DNA from: Gillisia sp.
Lineage (GTDB): Bacteria; Bacteroidota; Bacteroidia; Flavobacteriales; Flavobacteriaceae
Direction of reading: 5' to 3'
Assembly: GCA_024635655.1 (NCBI GenBank)
Contig: JAGXIL010000076.1
Location: 1 to 42,105 of the forward strand
DNA length: 42,105 bases
Shown: positions 1-6,161 of the stretch, piece after piece
Layout of the letters: every line of letters starts with the position of its first letter
Numbering within the stretch: the first letter of the stretch is position 1
Notes under the pieces: model-generated
Databases searched by the model: none
Seen by the model: the letters and a program-made list of their open reading frames with translations, nothing else
What the model was told of the DNA's origin: nothing
Translations under genes and position numbers: made by a program

Positions 1-12
1 GATTATATTAAA

Positions 13-88
13 GGGTGATTAGCTCAGTTGGTTCAGAGTATCCCGATTTAAATCGGGAGGGTCACTGATTCGGACCCTGTATCACCTA
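13..88 (+). pseudogene. tRNA-Val-like pseudogene with palindromic anticodon arm (unit A, first)
   Basis: The acceptor 5' strand and D arm are identical to the tRNA-Val at 295. The anticodon arm is replaced by the perfect 18-nt palindrome TCCCGATTTAAATCGGGA (41-58), which leaves an 8-nt loop if a 5-bp stem forms. The T arm carries mismatches (ACTGA against CCTGT) and the acceptor 3' strand is ATCACCT. A functional tRNA is unlikely. Confidence 0.75.
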
Positions 89-111
89 CTCTTTTAATTC
101 CCTGATTGGGT

Positions 112-153
112 TCCACGTGTAAAGTTGAAAAAATAATTGCTGAAGGAGGTTAG
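112..153 (+). pseudogene. 3' remnant of a GIY-YIG nuclease gene
   Basis: One frame ends in VEKIIAEGG followed by a stop, matching the IEKLIAKGD ending of the intact GIY-YIG gene at 477-725. In both copies the stop codon falls inside the start of the next tRNA-like sequence. Nothing of the N-terminal catalytic part is left. The match covers only about 10-13 codons, but it sits exactly where collinearity with unit B predicts. Confidence 0.6.
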
Positions 154-219
154 GCAGTAGGTTTAAAGCATCTTCAATTTAAATAGGGAGGGCCGAAGGA
201 TTGAATTCCTCATTACCCA
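145..219 (+). pseudogene. Degraded tRNA-Val-like sequence (unit A, second)
   Basis: It aligns end to end with the tRNA-like sequence at 717-792: a GGAGGTT start overlapping the upstream stop codon, TTTAAAGCAT, a decayed palindrome (TTCAATTTAAATAGGGA), GAGGG, and an ending ATTACCCA. The anticodon and T stems no longer pair, so this is a relic. Confidence 0.6.
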
Positions 220-224
220 CACAA

Positions 225-257
225 ATAAAAACGGCTTCCTTTTCCGAAAGCTTTTTT
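225..257 (+). terminator. Degraded terminator, homologous to the one at 794-826
   Basis: The segment ACGGCTTCCTTTTCCGAAAGCTTTTTT follows the second tRNA-like sequence as AAAGCTTCCTTTTCGGGAAGCTTTTTTT does in unit B, but only a short stem still pairs. It is probably weak or inactive. Confidence 0.5.
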
Positions 258-294
258 CATATAGGAAATTTTGATATCTTCGGATTATATTAAA

Positions 295-369
295 GGGTGA
301 TTAGCTCAGTTGGTTCAGAGTACTACCTCGACAAGGTAGGGGTCACTGGTTCGAACCCAGTATCACCCA
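295..369 (+). tRNA. tRNA-Val (anticodon GAC)
   Basis: The cloverleaf is complete. The acceptor GGGTGAT pairs with ATCACCC (362-368), followed by discriminator A369. The D stem GCTC/GAGT has one G-U pair. The anticodon stem CTACC/GGTAG encloses loop TCGACAA with anticodon GAC (330-332). The T arm is ACTGG-TTCGAAC-CCAGT. The 3' CCA is not encoded. Position 33 is C instead of the near-universal U. A weak -7-like TATCTTCG lies at 275-282. It is the only one of the four tRNA-like sequences in the array that folds well. Confidence 0.88.
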
Positions 370-476
370 CTTTTAATTCTTGTAATTTTGGCAGAATTAA
401 GTATTTCCATTTGAATTTATTAAAATCCCCCGTATACAAAGTTTTAATACCCTGTTCAAAATTAGATTTCAGTCTA

Positions 477-725
477 ATGTATTACACTTACATTCTTTTC
501 TCATCGATGTTGAACCGATTCTATATAGGATCAACAAAGGATGTCATTAGCCGTTTAGAATCTCATTTAAATAATCATAAAGGCTTTACATCAAAGGCTA
601 AGGATTGGCAGTTGCTCCATCAGGAAAGATTTAAAACGAGAACTGACGCAGTAAGAAGGGAAATGGAGATCAAAAGATGGAAGAGCCGTGTTATGATTGA
701 GAAATTAATTGCCAAAGGAGATTGA
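477..725 (+). CDS. Small GIY-YIG nuclease-domain protein
   Basis: The 82-residue product is a single GIY-YIG domain. It opens with the Tyr-rich strand YYTYIL (residues 2-7) and has the RFYIGSTKD strand with IGS in the GIY-YIG position. An Arg follows in ISRLESHL, and a Glu in the helix of AVRREMEIKRWKSR is the expected metal ligand. This architecture is that of the stand-alone bacterial GIY-YIG (UPF0213-like) proteins, whose cellular role is not well established. The frame stays open upstream into the tRNA, but ATG477 is the sensible start, since upstream codons such as GSNPVSPT merely translate the tRNA 3' end. The stop codon lies inside the following tRNA-like sequence, so gene and tRNA relic overlap. 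It may be co-transcribed with the tRNA upstream. Confidence 0.8.
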   Translation: MYYTYILFSSMLNRFYIGSTKDVISRLESHLNNHKGFTSKAKDWQLLHQERFKTRTDAVRREMEIKRWKSRVMIEKLIAKGD

Positions 726-792
726 GCTTAAATAGTTTAGAGCATCCCGATTAAAATCGGGAGGGTCACTGGTTCGAACCCAGTATCACCCA
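717..792 (+). pseudogene. tRNA-Val-like sequence with palindromic anticodon arm (unit B, second)
   Basis: The 3' half (variable region, T arm, acceptor 3' strand) is identical to the tRNA-Val at 295-369. The 5' half is diverged: GGAGATT for GGGTGATT, and GAGCTTAAATAGTTTAGAGCA for the D arm. The anticodon arm is TCCCGATTAAAATCGGGA (745-762), a near-perfect palindrome. The acceptor stem cannot close properly. It overlaps the last nine bases of the nuclease gene. Confidence 0.7.
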
Positions 793-793
793 C

Positions 794-826
794 AAAAAAA
801 GCTTCCTTTTCGGGAAGCTTTTTTTG
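794..826 (+). terminator. Rho-independent terminator
   Basis: A perfect 13-bp stem (794-806 with 813-825), loop TTTTCG, with a T run on the 3' arm. It ends the tRNA / GIY-YIG unit. Being A/T symmetric, it may also act on the other strand for murF, which ends at 895. Confidence 0.85.
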
Positions 827-894
827 TTATAAAGCAATGTTTTTATTAAAAATGTTCCTTGCTCAATTTTAATTCCGGATGAGGCGTGTCCAGA

Positions 895-2196
895 TTACTG
901 CTGTAGAGTCTTCTCCTTCAAAACCTCTAAAATTCGCTCCAGGGCCATTCCTCTTGAACCTTTTATCAAGATATGGGATGATCCAAAGTTGATGGTTTTT
1001 ATTACTTCTGAAAGCTCCTGAAGGGATTCGAACTTCTGAATATCCCCGGATGGTGAGGTAACCTTACTGAAATTTTTTCCTACCAAAAAAGCCTGCTTAA
1101 ATTTCAGTTCCTCTAAATATTTGGCGATATGCTGATGTTCTTCTTCAGATGTATTTCCCAGTTCAAACATATCACCCAGGATCACCACTTTATCTTTTGC
1201 AGAGGATTTTTTAAAACTTTCAAGAGTCGCCTTCATACTGGTGGGATTGGCATTGTAGGCATCCATTAAAATCGTTAGTTCTCCCAGCTTTATTAGCTGA
1301 GAGCGATTGTTTGTGGGGATATAAGATGCCACCGCTTCTTCCATGGCTTCTGCGGGAACTTTAAAATAGCTTCCTATACAAAGAGCAGCGGCAATATTTA
1401 CAGAATTATAGCTGCCGTATAGGGAGCTCGTATAATTCCGCCCCTGCATTACCACTTCTGCAGTTTCGTTATTATATCTATATTCTACCTGTACATCTGC
1501 ATGTGATGAAGTTCCGAAGGAATTTGTTTTTTCGTAGTAGGCTTGTTTTTGTTGTACAGGATCGTCGTAATTCAAAAATAGTAATTTCGCATTTTCCTTT
1601 ATGTGGTCATATAATTCACTCTTTGCTTTAACTACACCTTCCAGACTTCCAAATCCTTCAATGTGTGCTTTGCCAAAATTTGTAATATATCCGAAATCGG
1701 GTTCAGCAATTTGGCAAAGTGCAGCAATTTCCCTGTGGTGATTTGCCCCCATTTCCACTATTCCAAATTCTGTATCTGAAGTCATGGACAATAGTGTGAG
1801 GGGAACACCTATATGATTATTTAAATTTCCAACGGTTGCCGCTGTATTATATTTTTTTTGCAGGACAGCGTTAATAAGCTCTTTCGTGGTAGTTTTTCCG
1901 TTACTTCCTGTGATAGCAAGAATGGGTATAGATAAATATTTGCGGTGAAATGTGGCCAGCCTTTGTAATGTTTCCAGCACGTTTTCAACCCGGAGGTAAT
2001 TCTCCCCTCTGATAAATTCTTCTTCATCTATTACAGCATAAGAAGCACCTTTATTAATTGCTTGAGAAGCATATTCATTCCCGTTAAATTTTTCTCCTTT
2101 TAACGCGAAGAATATTTGCCCCGCTTTTGTGCTTCTGGTATCGGTGTTTATTCCGCTGCTGTTTAAAAAGAGCTGATGTAGTACTTTGATTTCCAT
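895..2196 (-). CDS. murF: UDP-N-acetylmuramoyl-tripeptide--D-alanyl-D-alanine ligase MurF
   Basis: This cytoplasmic Mur ligase adds D-Ala-D-Ala to the UDP-MurNAc-tripeptide, the last soluble step of peptidoglycan precursor synthesis. The 433-residue length is normal. The N-terminal substrate domain (about 1-90) contains the DTRSTKAGQIFFALKG segment typical of MurF. The ATP-binding loop TGSNGKTTT is at residues 96-104. The central domain has VEMGANHHREI, and the C-terminal domain has DAYNANPTSMKATL, characteristic of MurF over MurE or MurC. It lies downstream of gldJ on the same strand across a 136-nt structured spacer, so it is either a second cistron of gldJ or has its own promoter there. 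No odd residues were noticed. Confidence 0.93.
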   Translation of the reverse strand: MEIKVLHQLFLNSSGINTDTRSTKAGQIFFALKGEKFNGNEYASQAINKGASYAVIDEEEFIRGENYLRVENVLETLQRLATFHRKYLSIPILAITGSNGKTTTKELINAVLQKKYNTAATVGNLNNHIGVPLTLLSMTSDTEFGIVEMGANHHREIAALCQIAEPDFGYITNFGKAHIEGFGSLEGVVKAKSELYDHIKENAKLLFLNYDDPVQQKQAYYEKTNSFGTSSHADVQVEYRYNNETAEVVMQGRNYTSSLYGSYNSVNIAAALCIGSYFKVPAEAMEEAVASYIPTNNRSQLIKLGELTILMDAYNANPTSMKATLESFKKSSAKDKVVILGDMFELGNTSEEEHQHIAKYLEELKFKQAFLVGKNFSKVTSPSGDIQKFESLQELSEVIKTINFGSSHILIKGSRGMALERILEVLKEKTLQQ

Positions 2197-2217
2197 CTCC
2201 CGAATTTTTTAAATAAA

Positions 2218-2313
2218 AAACGGTTTAAAAAGCTACTTTCTCTAAAAGGATCAAATCCTTTTTTTTTAAACTGAAGCAAGTTCAGTTAACGAGTTGTACT
2301 TTTTAAACCGTTT
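2218..2313 (-). other. Structured gldJ-murF spacer (possible three-way junction RNA)
   Basis: A 15-bp perfect inverted repeat (2218-2232 with 2299-2313, AAACGGTTTAAAAAG and its complement) encloses two hairpins: AACTGAA-5nt-TTCAGTT (2269-2287) and AAAAGGAT-3nt-ATCCTTTT (2244-2262). On the minus strand the order is gldJ stop, outer arm, hairpin, A run, hairpin, outer arm, then TTTTTTA about 20 nt before murF. It could be a terminator or attenuator, or a processing and stability element. The pairing is seen; the function is inferred. Confidence 0.55.
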
Positions 2314-2332
2314 AAAAAAGGTTTATGTATTA

Positions 2333-4000
2333 CTAGTTTCTAGCCGTTTTATTTTCAGTTTTAGATTTGGAACCTACACGAGACATAGCGTTTCTAAATC
2401 CAATATAATCTGTTGCCATATCCTGCGGGAAATATCTTCTTTGTGCGGGATCAAGCCAGTAGGCTCTGTCTCTCCAGGAACCTCCTTTGTAAACTCTTAC
2501 TTCATCACTTACCAAACTGGTTCTTTTGGAATCATCATATTTTGGTCTCACATCTCCCAGGCTGTCAGTAGTGGTACTGAATTGCGGGGAGTTGTACATC
2601 CTTTTCCCCGGAGAATCCATATCGCTGAAAGGCTCATAATACCTGGAAGAACTTTTGTCTCCATCTCTGAAATTCCTTTGGTCGCTGTTGTCATAATTGG
2701 TTCTCAAATAAGTATCTGTATCTTCAATAGGGACTTGTGCAATTTCCCCCGGTAATGCCCGGGCAACGATCTTACCACTGCTAAGGGTGTCGTAAACCAC
2801 ACCATCTGGCGCAACGATTTTTACCGTTCCGTCGTCATTAATTTCGTTCTTGGTATAAACATTTCCGCGGTAGTAATTGAAATCATTGAATTCATCATCT
2901 ACAATAGGTCGGTAAACATCAGCAACCCATTCTGCAACATTTCCTGCCATATCATATAATCCAAAGTCATTTGGCTGATATGATTTCACTTCTGCGGTAA
3001 TATCGGCACCATCATCACTCCATCCTGCTATTCCGCCATAATCTCCGGCGCCCTGCTTAAAGTTTGCAAGTTGGTCTCCTTGTCTTCTTGTATCACCGGA
3101 ACGTGTGTATTGTCCGTCCCATGGATATTTCTTTCTACCTCTGTAAGAATTGTAGTTTCTAATTCCTACTAAGCCCAGTGCAGCATATTCCCACTCTGCT
3201 TCAGTAGGTAACCTGTATTCCGGTAATAAAACCCCATCTTTCCGCTGAACATAAATATTCTTAGCTTCTCCTCCTTCTTCAGGAGTTGTTCCAAGATCTT
3301 CTGCATTTTTTCCGCCTCTTATTATTTCATCGCTTCCACCGTAAGTCTGGCTAGGTGCGTTCAGGTATGTTTCAGTGTCAAAAGTAGAAGCAGCGCTTAT
3401 ATCATTGTATCTGGCTCCCTCTTTTGTAAATCCTTTCTCTTCCAGCATGAGCTCATTCACACGATTGGTTCGCCATTTACTGAATTCTGCGGCCTGGACC
3501 CAGCTAACTCCCACTACAGGGTATTCGGCATACGCAGGGTGTCTCAGGTAATTGTTTACCATGGTCTCGTTAAAACCTAAGCGGTTTCTCCAAACCAGGG
3601 TATCGGGTACTGCACCATTGTATATATTCTTGTAATTCTCTTCAGATGGTGGAAAAACGTTTTTTAACCAATCCAGGTACTCCATGTACATCATATTGGT
3701 TACTTCAGTTTCATCCATGTAGAAGGATTGAACGTGTTGCTGGGTAGGGGTATTGTTCCAGTCGTGCATGACGTCATCCTGAACTCTACCCATAGTGTAG
3801 GTGCCACCTTCAACAAAAACAAGCCCTGGACCGGTTTCCTGTTCTTTAAAATCGGTGTTGTATTGAAAACCTCCGTCCTTGGAATTAATATCCCAGCCGG
3901 TAGCCCGGGAATTGTCCTTGTACTTATTGGAGTTACAACTAAACAGGCTACCAGCAATTGCGATAGTTAACAGTGTTTTAAAGGCTACATGAGTCCTCAT
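2333..4000 (-). CDS. gldJ: Gliding motility lipoprotein GldJ
   Basis: GldJ is an outer-membrane lipoprotein needed for gliding and for stability of GldK and T9SS function in Flavobacterium. The 555-residue product starts with a lipoprotein signal whose lipobox GSLFSC places the lipidated Cys at residue 22. The rest is a sulfatase-modifying-factor (FGE/SUMF1-like) fold: FVEGGTYTMG, DETEVTNMMYMEYL, GVSWVQAAEFSKW, LPTEAEWEYAALG, GLYDMAGNVAEW and a final KGGSWRDRAYW...GFRNAMSRVG. Members in this family are structural rather than formylglycine-generating. The gene is divergent from porV and has a well-matched promoter at 4053-4084. It is followed by murF. Confidence 0.93.
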   Translation of the reverse strand: MRTHVAFKTLLTIAIAGSLFSCNSNKYKDNSRATGWDINSKDGGFQYNTDFKEQETGPGLVFVEGGTYTMGRVQDDVMHDWNNTPTQQHVQSFYMDETEVTNMMYMEYLDWLKNVFPPSEENYKNIYNGAVPDTLVWRNRLGFNETMVNNYLRHPAYAEYPVVGVSWVQAAEFSKWRTNRVNELMLEEKGFTKEGARYNDISAASTFDTETYLNAPSQTYGGSDEIIRGGKNAEDLGTTPEEGGEAKNIYVQRKDGVLLPEYRLPTEAEWEYAALGLVGIRNYNSYRGRKKYPWDGQYTRSGDTRRQGDQLANFKQGAGDYGGIAGWSDDGADITAEVKSYQPNDFGLYDMAGNVAEWVADVYRPIVDDEFNDFNYYRGNVYTKNEINDDGTVKIVAPDGVVYDTLSSGKIVARALPGEIAQVPIEDTDTYLRTNYDNSDQRNFRDGDKSSSRYYEPFSDMDSPGKRMYNSPQFSTTTDSLGDVRPKYDDSKRTSLVSDEVRVYKGGSWRDRAYWLDPAQRRYFPQDMATDYIGFRNAMSRVGSKSKTENKTARN

Positions 4001-4345
4001 ATTCTTTTCAATTTATGTAGTGATTTTAGCTTTGCAATATAGTAATTAACGGCAAAAGTACAAGTTTATTTTATATGAATCAAAAACCGGTAAATCCCTA
4101 ATTTTCTTAATGATGGGCAGCTTCTCACAATAATGTATAAAAGCATTTTCTCAAAGTAGGTGTTCCAACTAAGGTAAAAATTTATTATCTTTTGTTAACT
4201 TTCCCCTATACAATAATTACCTTTAATTTAAGTTATGAAATAACCGATGTCATAAACATTGCCCCCGGATATATTCAAAAATGAGTTAAACCCGCTGCTC
4301 CCAACAAGAATAAAAATATATATTTGTTAAACATTAATAAATGTG
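4001..4345. promoter_or_regulatory. Divergent gldJ/porV intergenic region; no porU
   Basis: This AT-rich 345-nt spacer contains the gldJ promoter (minus) and a possible porV promoter: TATATTTG at 4319-4326 fits TAnnTTTG, but no clear -33 element was found. No open frame or remnant of porU was seen, although porU is commonly adjacent to porV in this phylum. Confidence 0.5.
4053..4084 (-). promoter_or_regulatory. gldJ promoter (Bacteroidota sigma-A type)
   Basis: On the minus strand: TTTG (4084-4081), a 20-nt spacer, then TACTTTTG (4060-4053). This matches the Bacteroidota -33 / -7 consensus in both boxes and spacing. Transcription would begin roughly 45 nt before the gldJ ATG. Confidence 0.75.
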
Positions 4346-5512
4346 ATGAAAAAAATTACTGTTCTGGTTCTTGGATTTACCTTCTTCTCTCACTCCCTTC
4401 TTTTTTCACAAGAGGAAAGGGATAGGGTTATTACTACTGCCGTTCCATTTTTAATTATTGCTGCTGATGCCAGGGCTGCCGGTTTGGGAGACCAGGGGAT
4501 AGCTACCTCTCCCGATGCTTTTTCACAACAATGGAATCCTGCCAAATATGCTTTTATTAATACCAAACAAGGGGTAGGAGTTTCCTACACCCCCTATTTG
4601 AGCAATATCGTTAATGATATTTTCCTTGGAAATCTAACTTATTTCAATCGCCTGGATGAGCGTAGCGCTGTAGCGGCCAGTCTCAGGTATTTTAGTTTAG
4701 GCTCTATTGAGACCCAGGGAGGATTTGAAGAATTGCCTCTGCTTTTGAGTCCAAATGAAATGACCCTGGATGTTTCTTACGCATTGAGGTTAAGTGAAAA
4801 CTTTTCGATGGCCGTTGCCGGAAGATATTTAAGGTCTGACCTTAAACTTGCGGTTAACAATGAAGACGCCACTGCAGCTTCAACATTTGGAGTAGATGTG
4901 GCAGCTTATTATCAAAGTGAATCTATGGTTTTTGAGAACTTTGACGGCAGGTTTCGGGCCGGAGCCAACATTTCCAATATAGGTCCCAAGTTAAAGTATG
5001 ACGAGGTTGGACAGGAAAACTTTATACCCACTAATTTAAAAGTAGGTTCAGGATTTGATTTTATATTTGATATGGATAACAGATTAGGGACTTATGTTGA
5101 ATTCAACAAATTACTTGTTCCTACTCCGCAGGATTTTAATGGGGATGGAGTAATAAATCGTGAAGATGAAGACCGTTATAATAATATAGGATCCATACAA
5201 GGTATTTTTAAATCTTTTGGAGATGCGCCGGGAGGATTTGGAGAAGAAATGAGAGAAATTACCTGGGCTTTAGGTGCTGAATATGTCTTCAGGGAAGCAT
5301 TTTCTTTAAGAACAGGATATTTTAATGAAAGCGATACGAAAGGCTCAAGGAAATTTTTGGCATTAGGAGCCGGTTTTAGATACGCCCCTGTGCTTATTGA
5401 TATATCATATCTTTTTTCAACATCCCAGGTGGTGAGTCCGCTGGAAGGAACACTTCGCTTTGGGCTTACTTTTAATTTTGGGGAAGGTACTTATGGGGAG
5501 GGTACTTATTAG
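4346..5512 (+). CDS. porV: T9SS outer-membrane protein PorV (LptO)
   Basis: PorV is an outer-membrane beta-barrel that shuttles T9SS substrates from the translocon to the PorU sortase. The 388-residue product has a signal peptide ending near SHSLLFSQ, then the conserved VPFLIIAADARAAGLGDQGIATSPDAFSQQWNPAKYAF segment of PorV near the N terminus, and alternating amphipathic strands to the end (FAAG-type FGLTFNF). A GTG at 4343 is in frame directly before ATG4346; the ATG followed by Lys-Lys is preferred as the start. The last ten residues are a tandem duplication of GEGTY. It is divergent from gldJ and followed by cdd after 60 nt. It is needed for a subset of T9SS cargo; type B cargo such as the giant protein here typically uses SprF-like partners instead. 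Confidence 0.93.
   Translation: MKKITVLVLGFTFFSHSLLFSQEERDRVITTAVPFLIIAADARAAGLGDQGIATSPDAFSQQWNPAKYAFINTKQGVGVSYTPYLSNIVNDIFLGNLTYFNRLDERSAVAASLRYFSLGSIETQGGFEELPLLLSPNEMTLDVSYALRLSENFSMAVAGRYLRSDLKLAVNNEDATAASTFGVDVAAYYQSESMVFENFDGRFRAGANISNIGPKLKYDEVGQENFIPTNLKVGSGFDFIFDMDNRLGTYVEFNKLLVPTPQDFNGDGVINREDEDRYNNIGSIQGIFKSFGDAPGGFGEEMREITWALGAEYVFREAFSLRTGYFNESDTKGSRKFLALGAGFRYAPVLIDISYLFSTSQVVSPLEGTLRFGLTFNFGEGTYGEGTY
5480..5509 (+). repeat. 15-bp tandem duplication at the porV 3' end
   Basis: GGGGAAGGTACTTAT (5480-5494) is followed by GGGGAGGGTACTTAT (5495-5509), one mismatch, encoding GEGTY twice just before the stop. This is a likely replication-slippage product. Confidence 0.9.
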
Positions 5513-5572
5513 ATTATTATCTAAATATCCTTGTGGGCAATATTGCTAATTCCAAAAAATCAATCATAATAC

Positions 5573-6055
5573 ATGAAGTCTCTTATAATAACTTCTACTC
5601 TTAGTGTCTATGATTCTATAGAAGATTTACCCCAGGATGTTCTTGAACTCATGGAAAAAGCATTTGAAGCCAGGGAGAAAGCCTACGCCCCTTATTCAAA
5701 ATTTAAAGTGGGTGCAGCAGTTTTACTGGATAACGATGAGATCATTACCGGAAGCAACCAGGAAAACGCATCATATCCGGCGGGTTTATGTGCAGAGCGC
5801 ACTGCTATTTTTTATGCGGGAGCAAAATATCCTGATGCCAGATTTCAGAAAATAGCCATCTCTGCCAAATCTTTAAACCATCGGCTGGTCACTCCAATTC
5901 CTCCCTGCGGCTCGTGCAGGCAAGCCATTGCTGAATATGAAGTCAAACAGGAAAGCCCCATTGAGATCTTTTTTATGGGAGAGACAGGAAAAGTAGTAAA
6001 AGCAAATTCTTTAAAAGAATTACTGCCTTTAGTCTTTGATAATACATATCTATAA
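5573..6055 (+). CDS. cdd: Cytidine deaminase
   Basis: This cytoplasmic enzyme deaminates cytidine and deoxycytidine to uridine and deoxyuridine for pyrimidine salvage. At 160 residues it is the homotetrameric/small type. The zinc site is complete: C73-A-E75 (LCAERTAIFYAG) with the catalytic Glu, and P-C112-G-S-C115-RQ. The substrate-binding segment YSKFKVGAAVL (41-51) and the E of NQENASYPAG are present. The N terminus is about 25 residues longer than the shortest homologues. It sits between porV and pdhA on the same strand with short gaps. Confidence 0.95.
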   Translation: MKSLIITSTLSVYDSIEDLPQDVLELMEKAFEAREKAYAPYSKFKVGAAVLLDNDEIITGSNQENASYPAGLCAERTAIFYAGAKYPDARFQKIAISAKSLNHRLVTPIPPCGSCRQAIAEYEVKQESPIEIFFMGETGKVVKANSLKELLPLVFDNTYL

Positions 6056-6108
6056 CGATTTCGCAGTTTTTAATGCTCAAAACTGTTTTCCATTCTTTTT
6101 GAATTAAG

Positions 6109-6146
6109 TATTTTTGTTACCCGCCAACCAAAACAACGGTTTGGTT
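6109..6146 (+). promoter_or_regulatory. pdhA upstream promoter element and leader hairpin
   Basis: TATTTTTG (6109-6116) fits the -7 consensus TAnnTTTG, 46 nt before the pdhA ATG; no good TTTG lies 20 nt further up. Downstream, AACCAAA-7nt-TTTGGTT (6126-6146) can form a 7-bp hairpin in the leader. Its role is unknown. Confidence 0.45.
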
Positions 6147-6161
6147 TAAATTTATTTGTAG

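Larger units (their letters stand above)
1..257 (+). repeat. Unit A: decayed copy of the tRNA / GIY-YIG repeat unit
   Basis: Bases 1-40 are identical to 283-322 (a 12-nt leader plus the 5' part of a tRNA-Val). After the first tRNA-like sequence come a short stretch matching the region downstream of the tRNA in unit B, the last codons of a GIY-YIG gene, a second tRNA-like sequence and a degraded terminator, in the same order as unit B. Relative to unit B, most of the nuclease gene is missing. The order and the 40-base identity are seen directly. That unit A derives from a complete unit by internal deletion is inference. More units could lie upstream of the window. Confidence 0.75.
283..826 (+). 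repeat. Unit B: tRNA-Val / GIY-YIG / tRNA-like / terminator unit
   Basis: This is the more complete copy of the repeat begun at base 1. It holds the 12-nt leader, a well-formed tRNA-Val (295-369), a 107-nt spacer, an intact GIY-YIG gene (477-725), a tRNA-like sequence (717-792) and a perfect terminator hairpin (794-826). The last 31 bases of the tRNA (about 340-370) recur exactly at 763-793. A tRNA 3' part repeated downstream of a nuclease gene resembles a tRNA-targeted insertion; that reading is inference. Confidence 0.7.

Noticed and set aside
297..476. N-terminal extension of the GIY-YIG frame back to 297
   Set aside because: It runs through the tRNA-Val gene; peptides such as GSNPVSPT are only the translated tRNA 3' end. 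ATG477 begins the conserved domain.
717..792. Second functional tRNA after the GIY-YIG gene
   Set aside because: The acceptor 5' strand does not pair, and the anticodon arm is a palindrome with an 8-nt loop.
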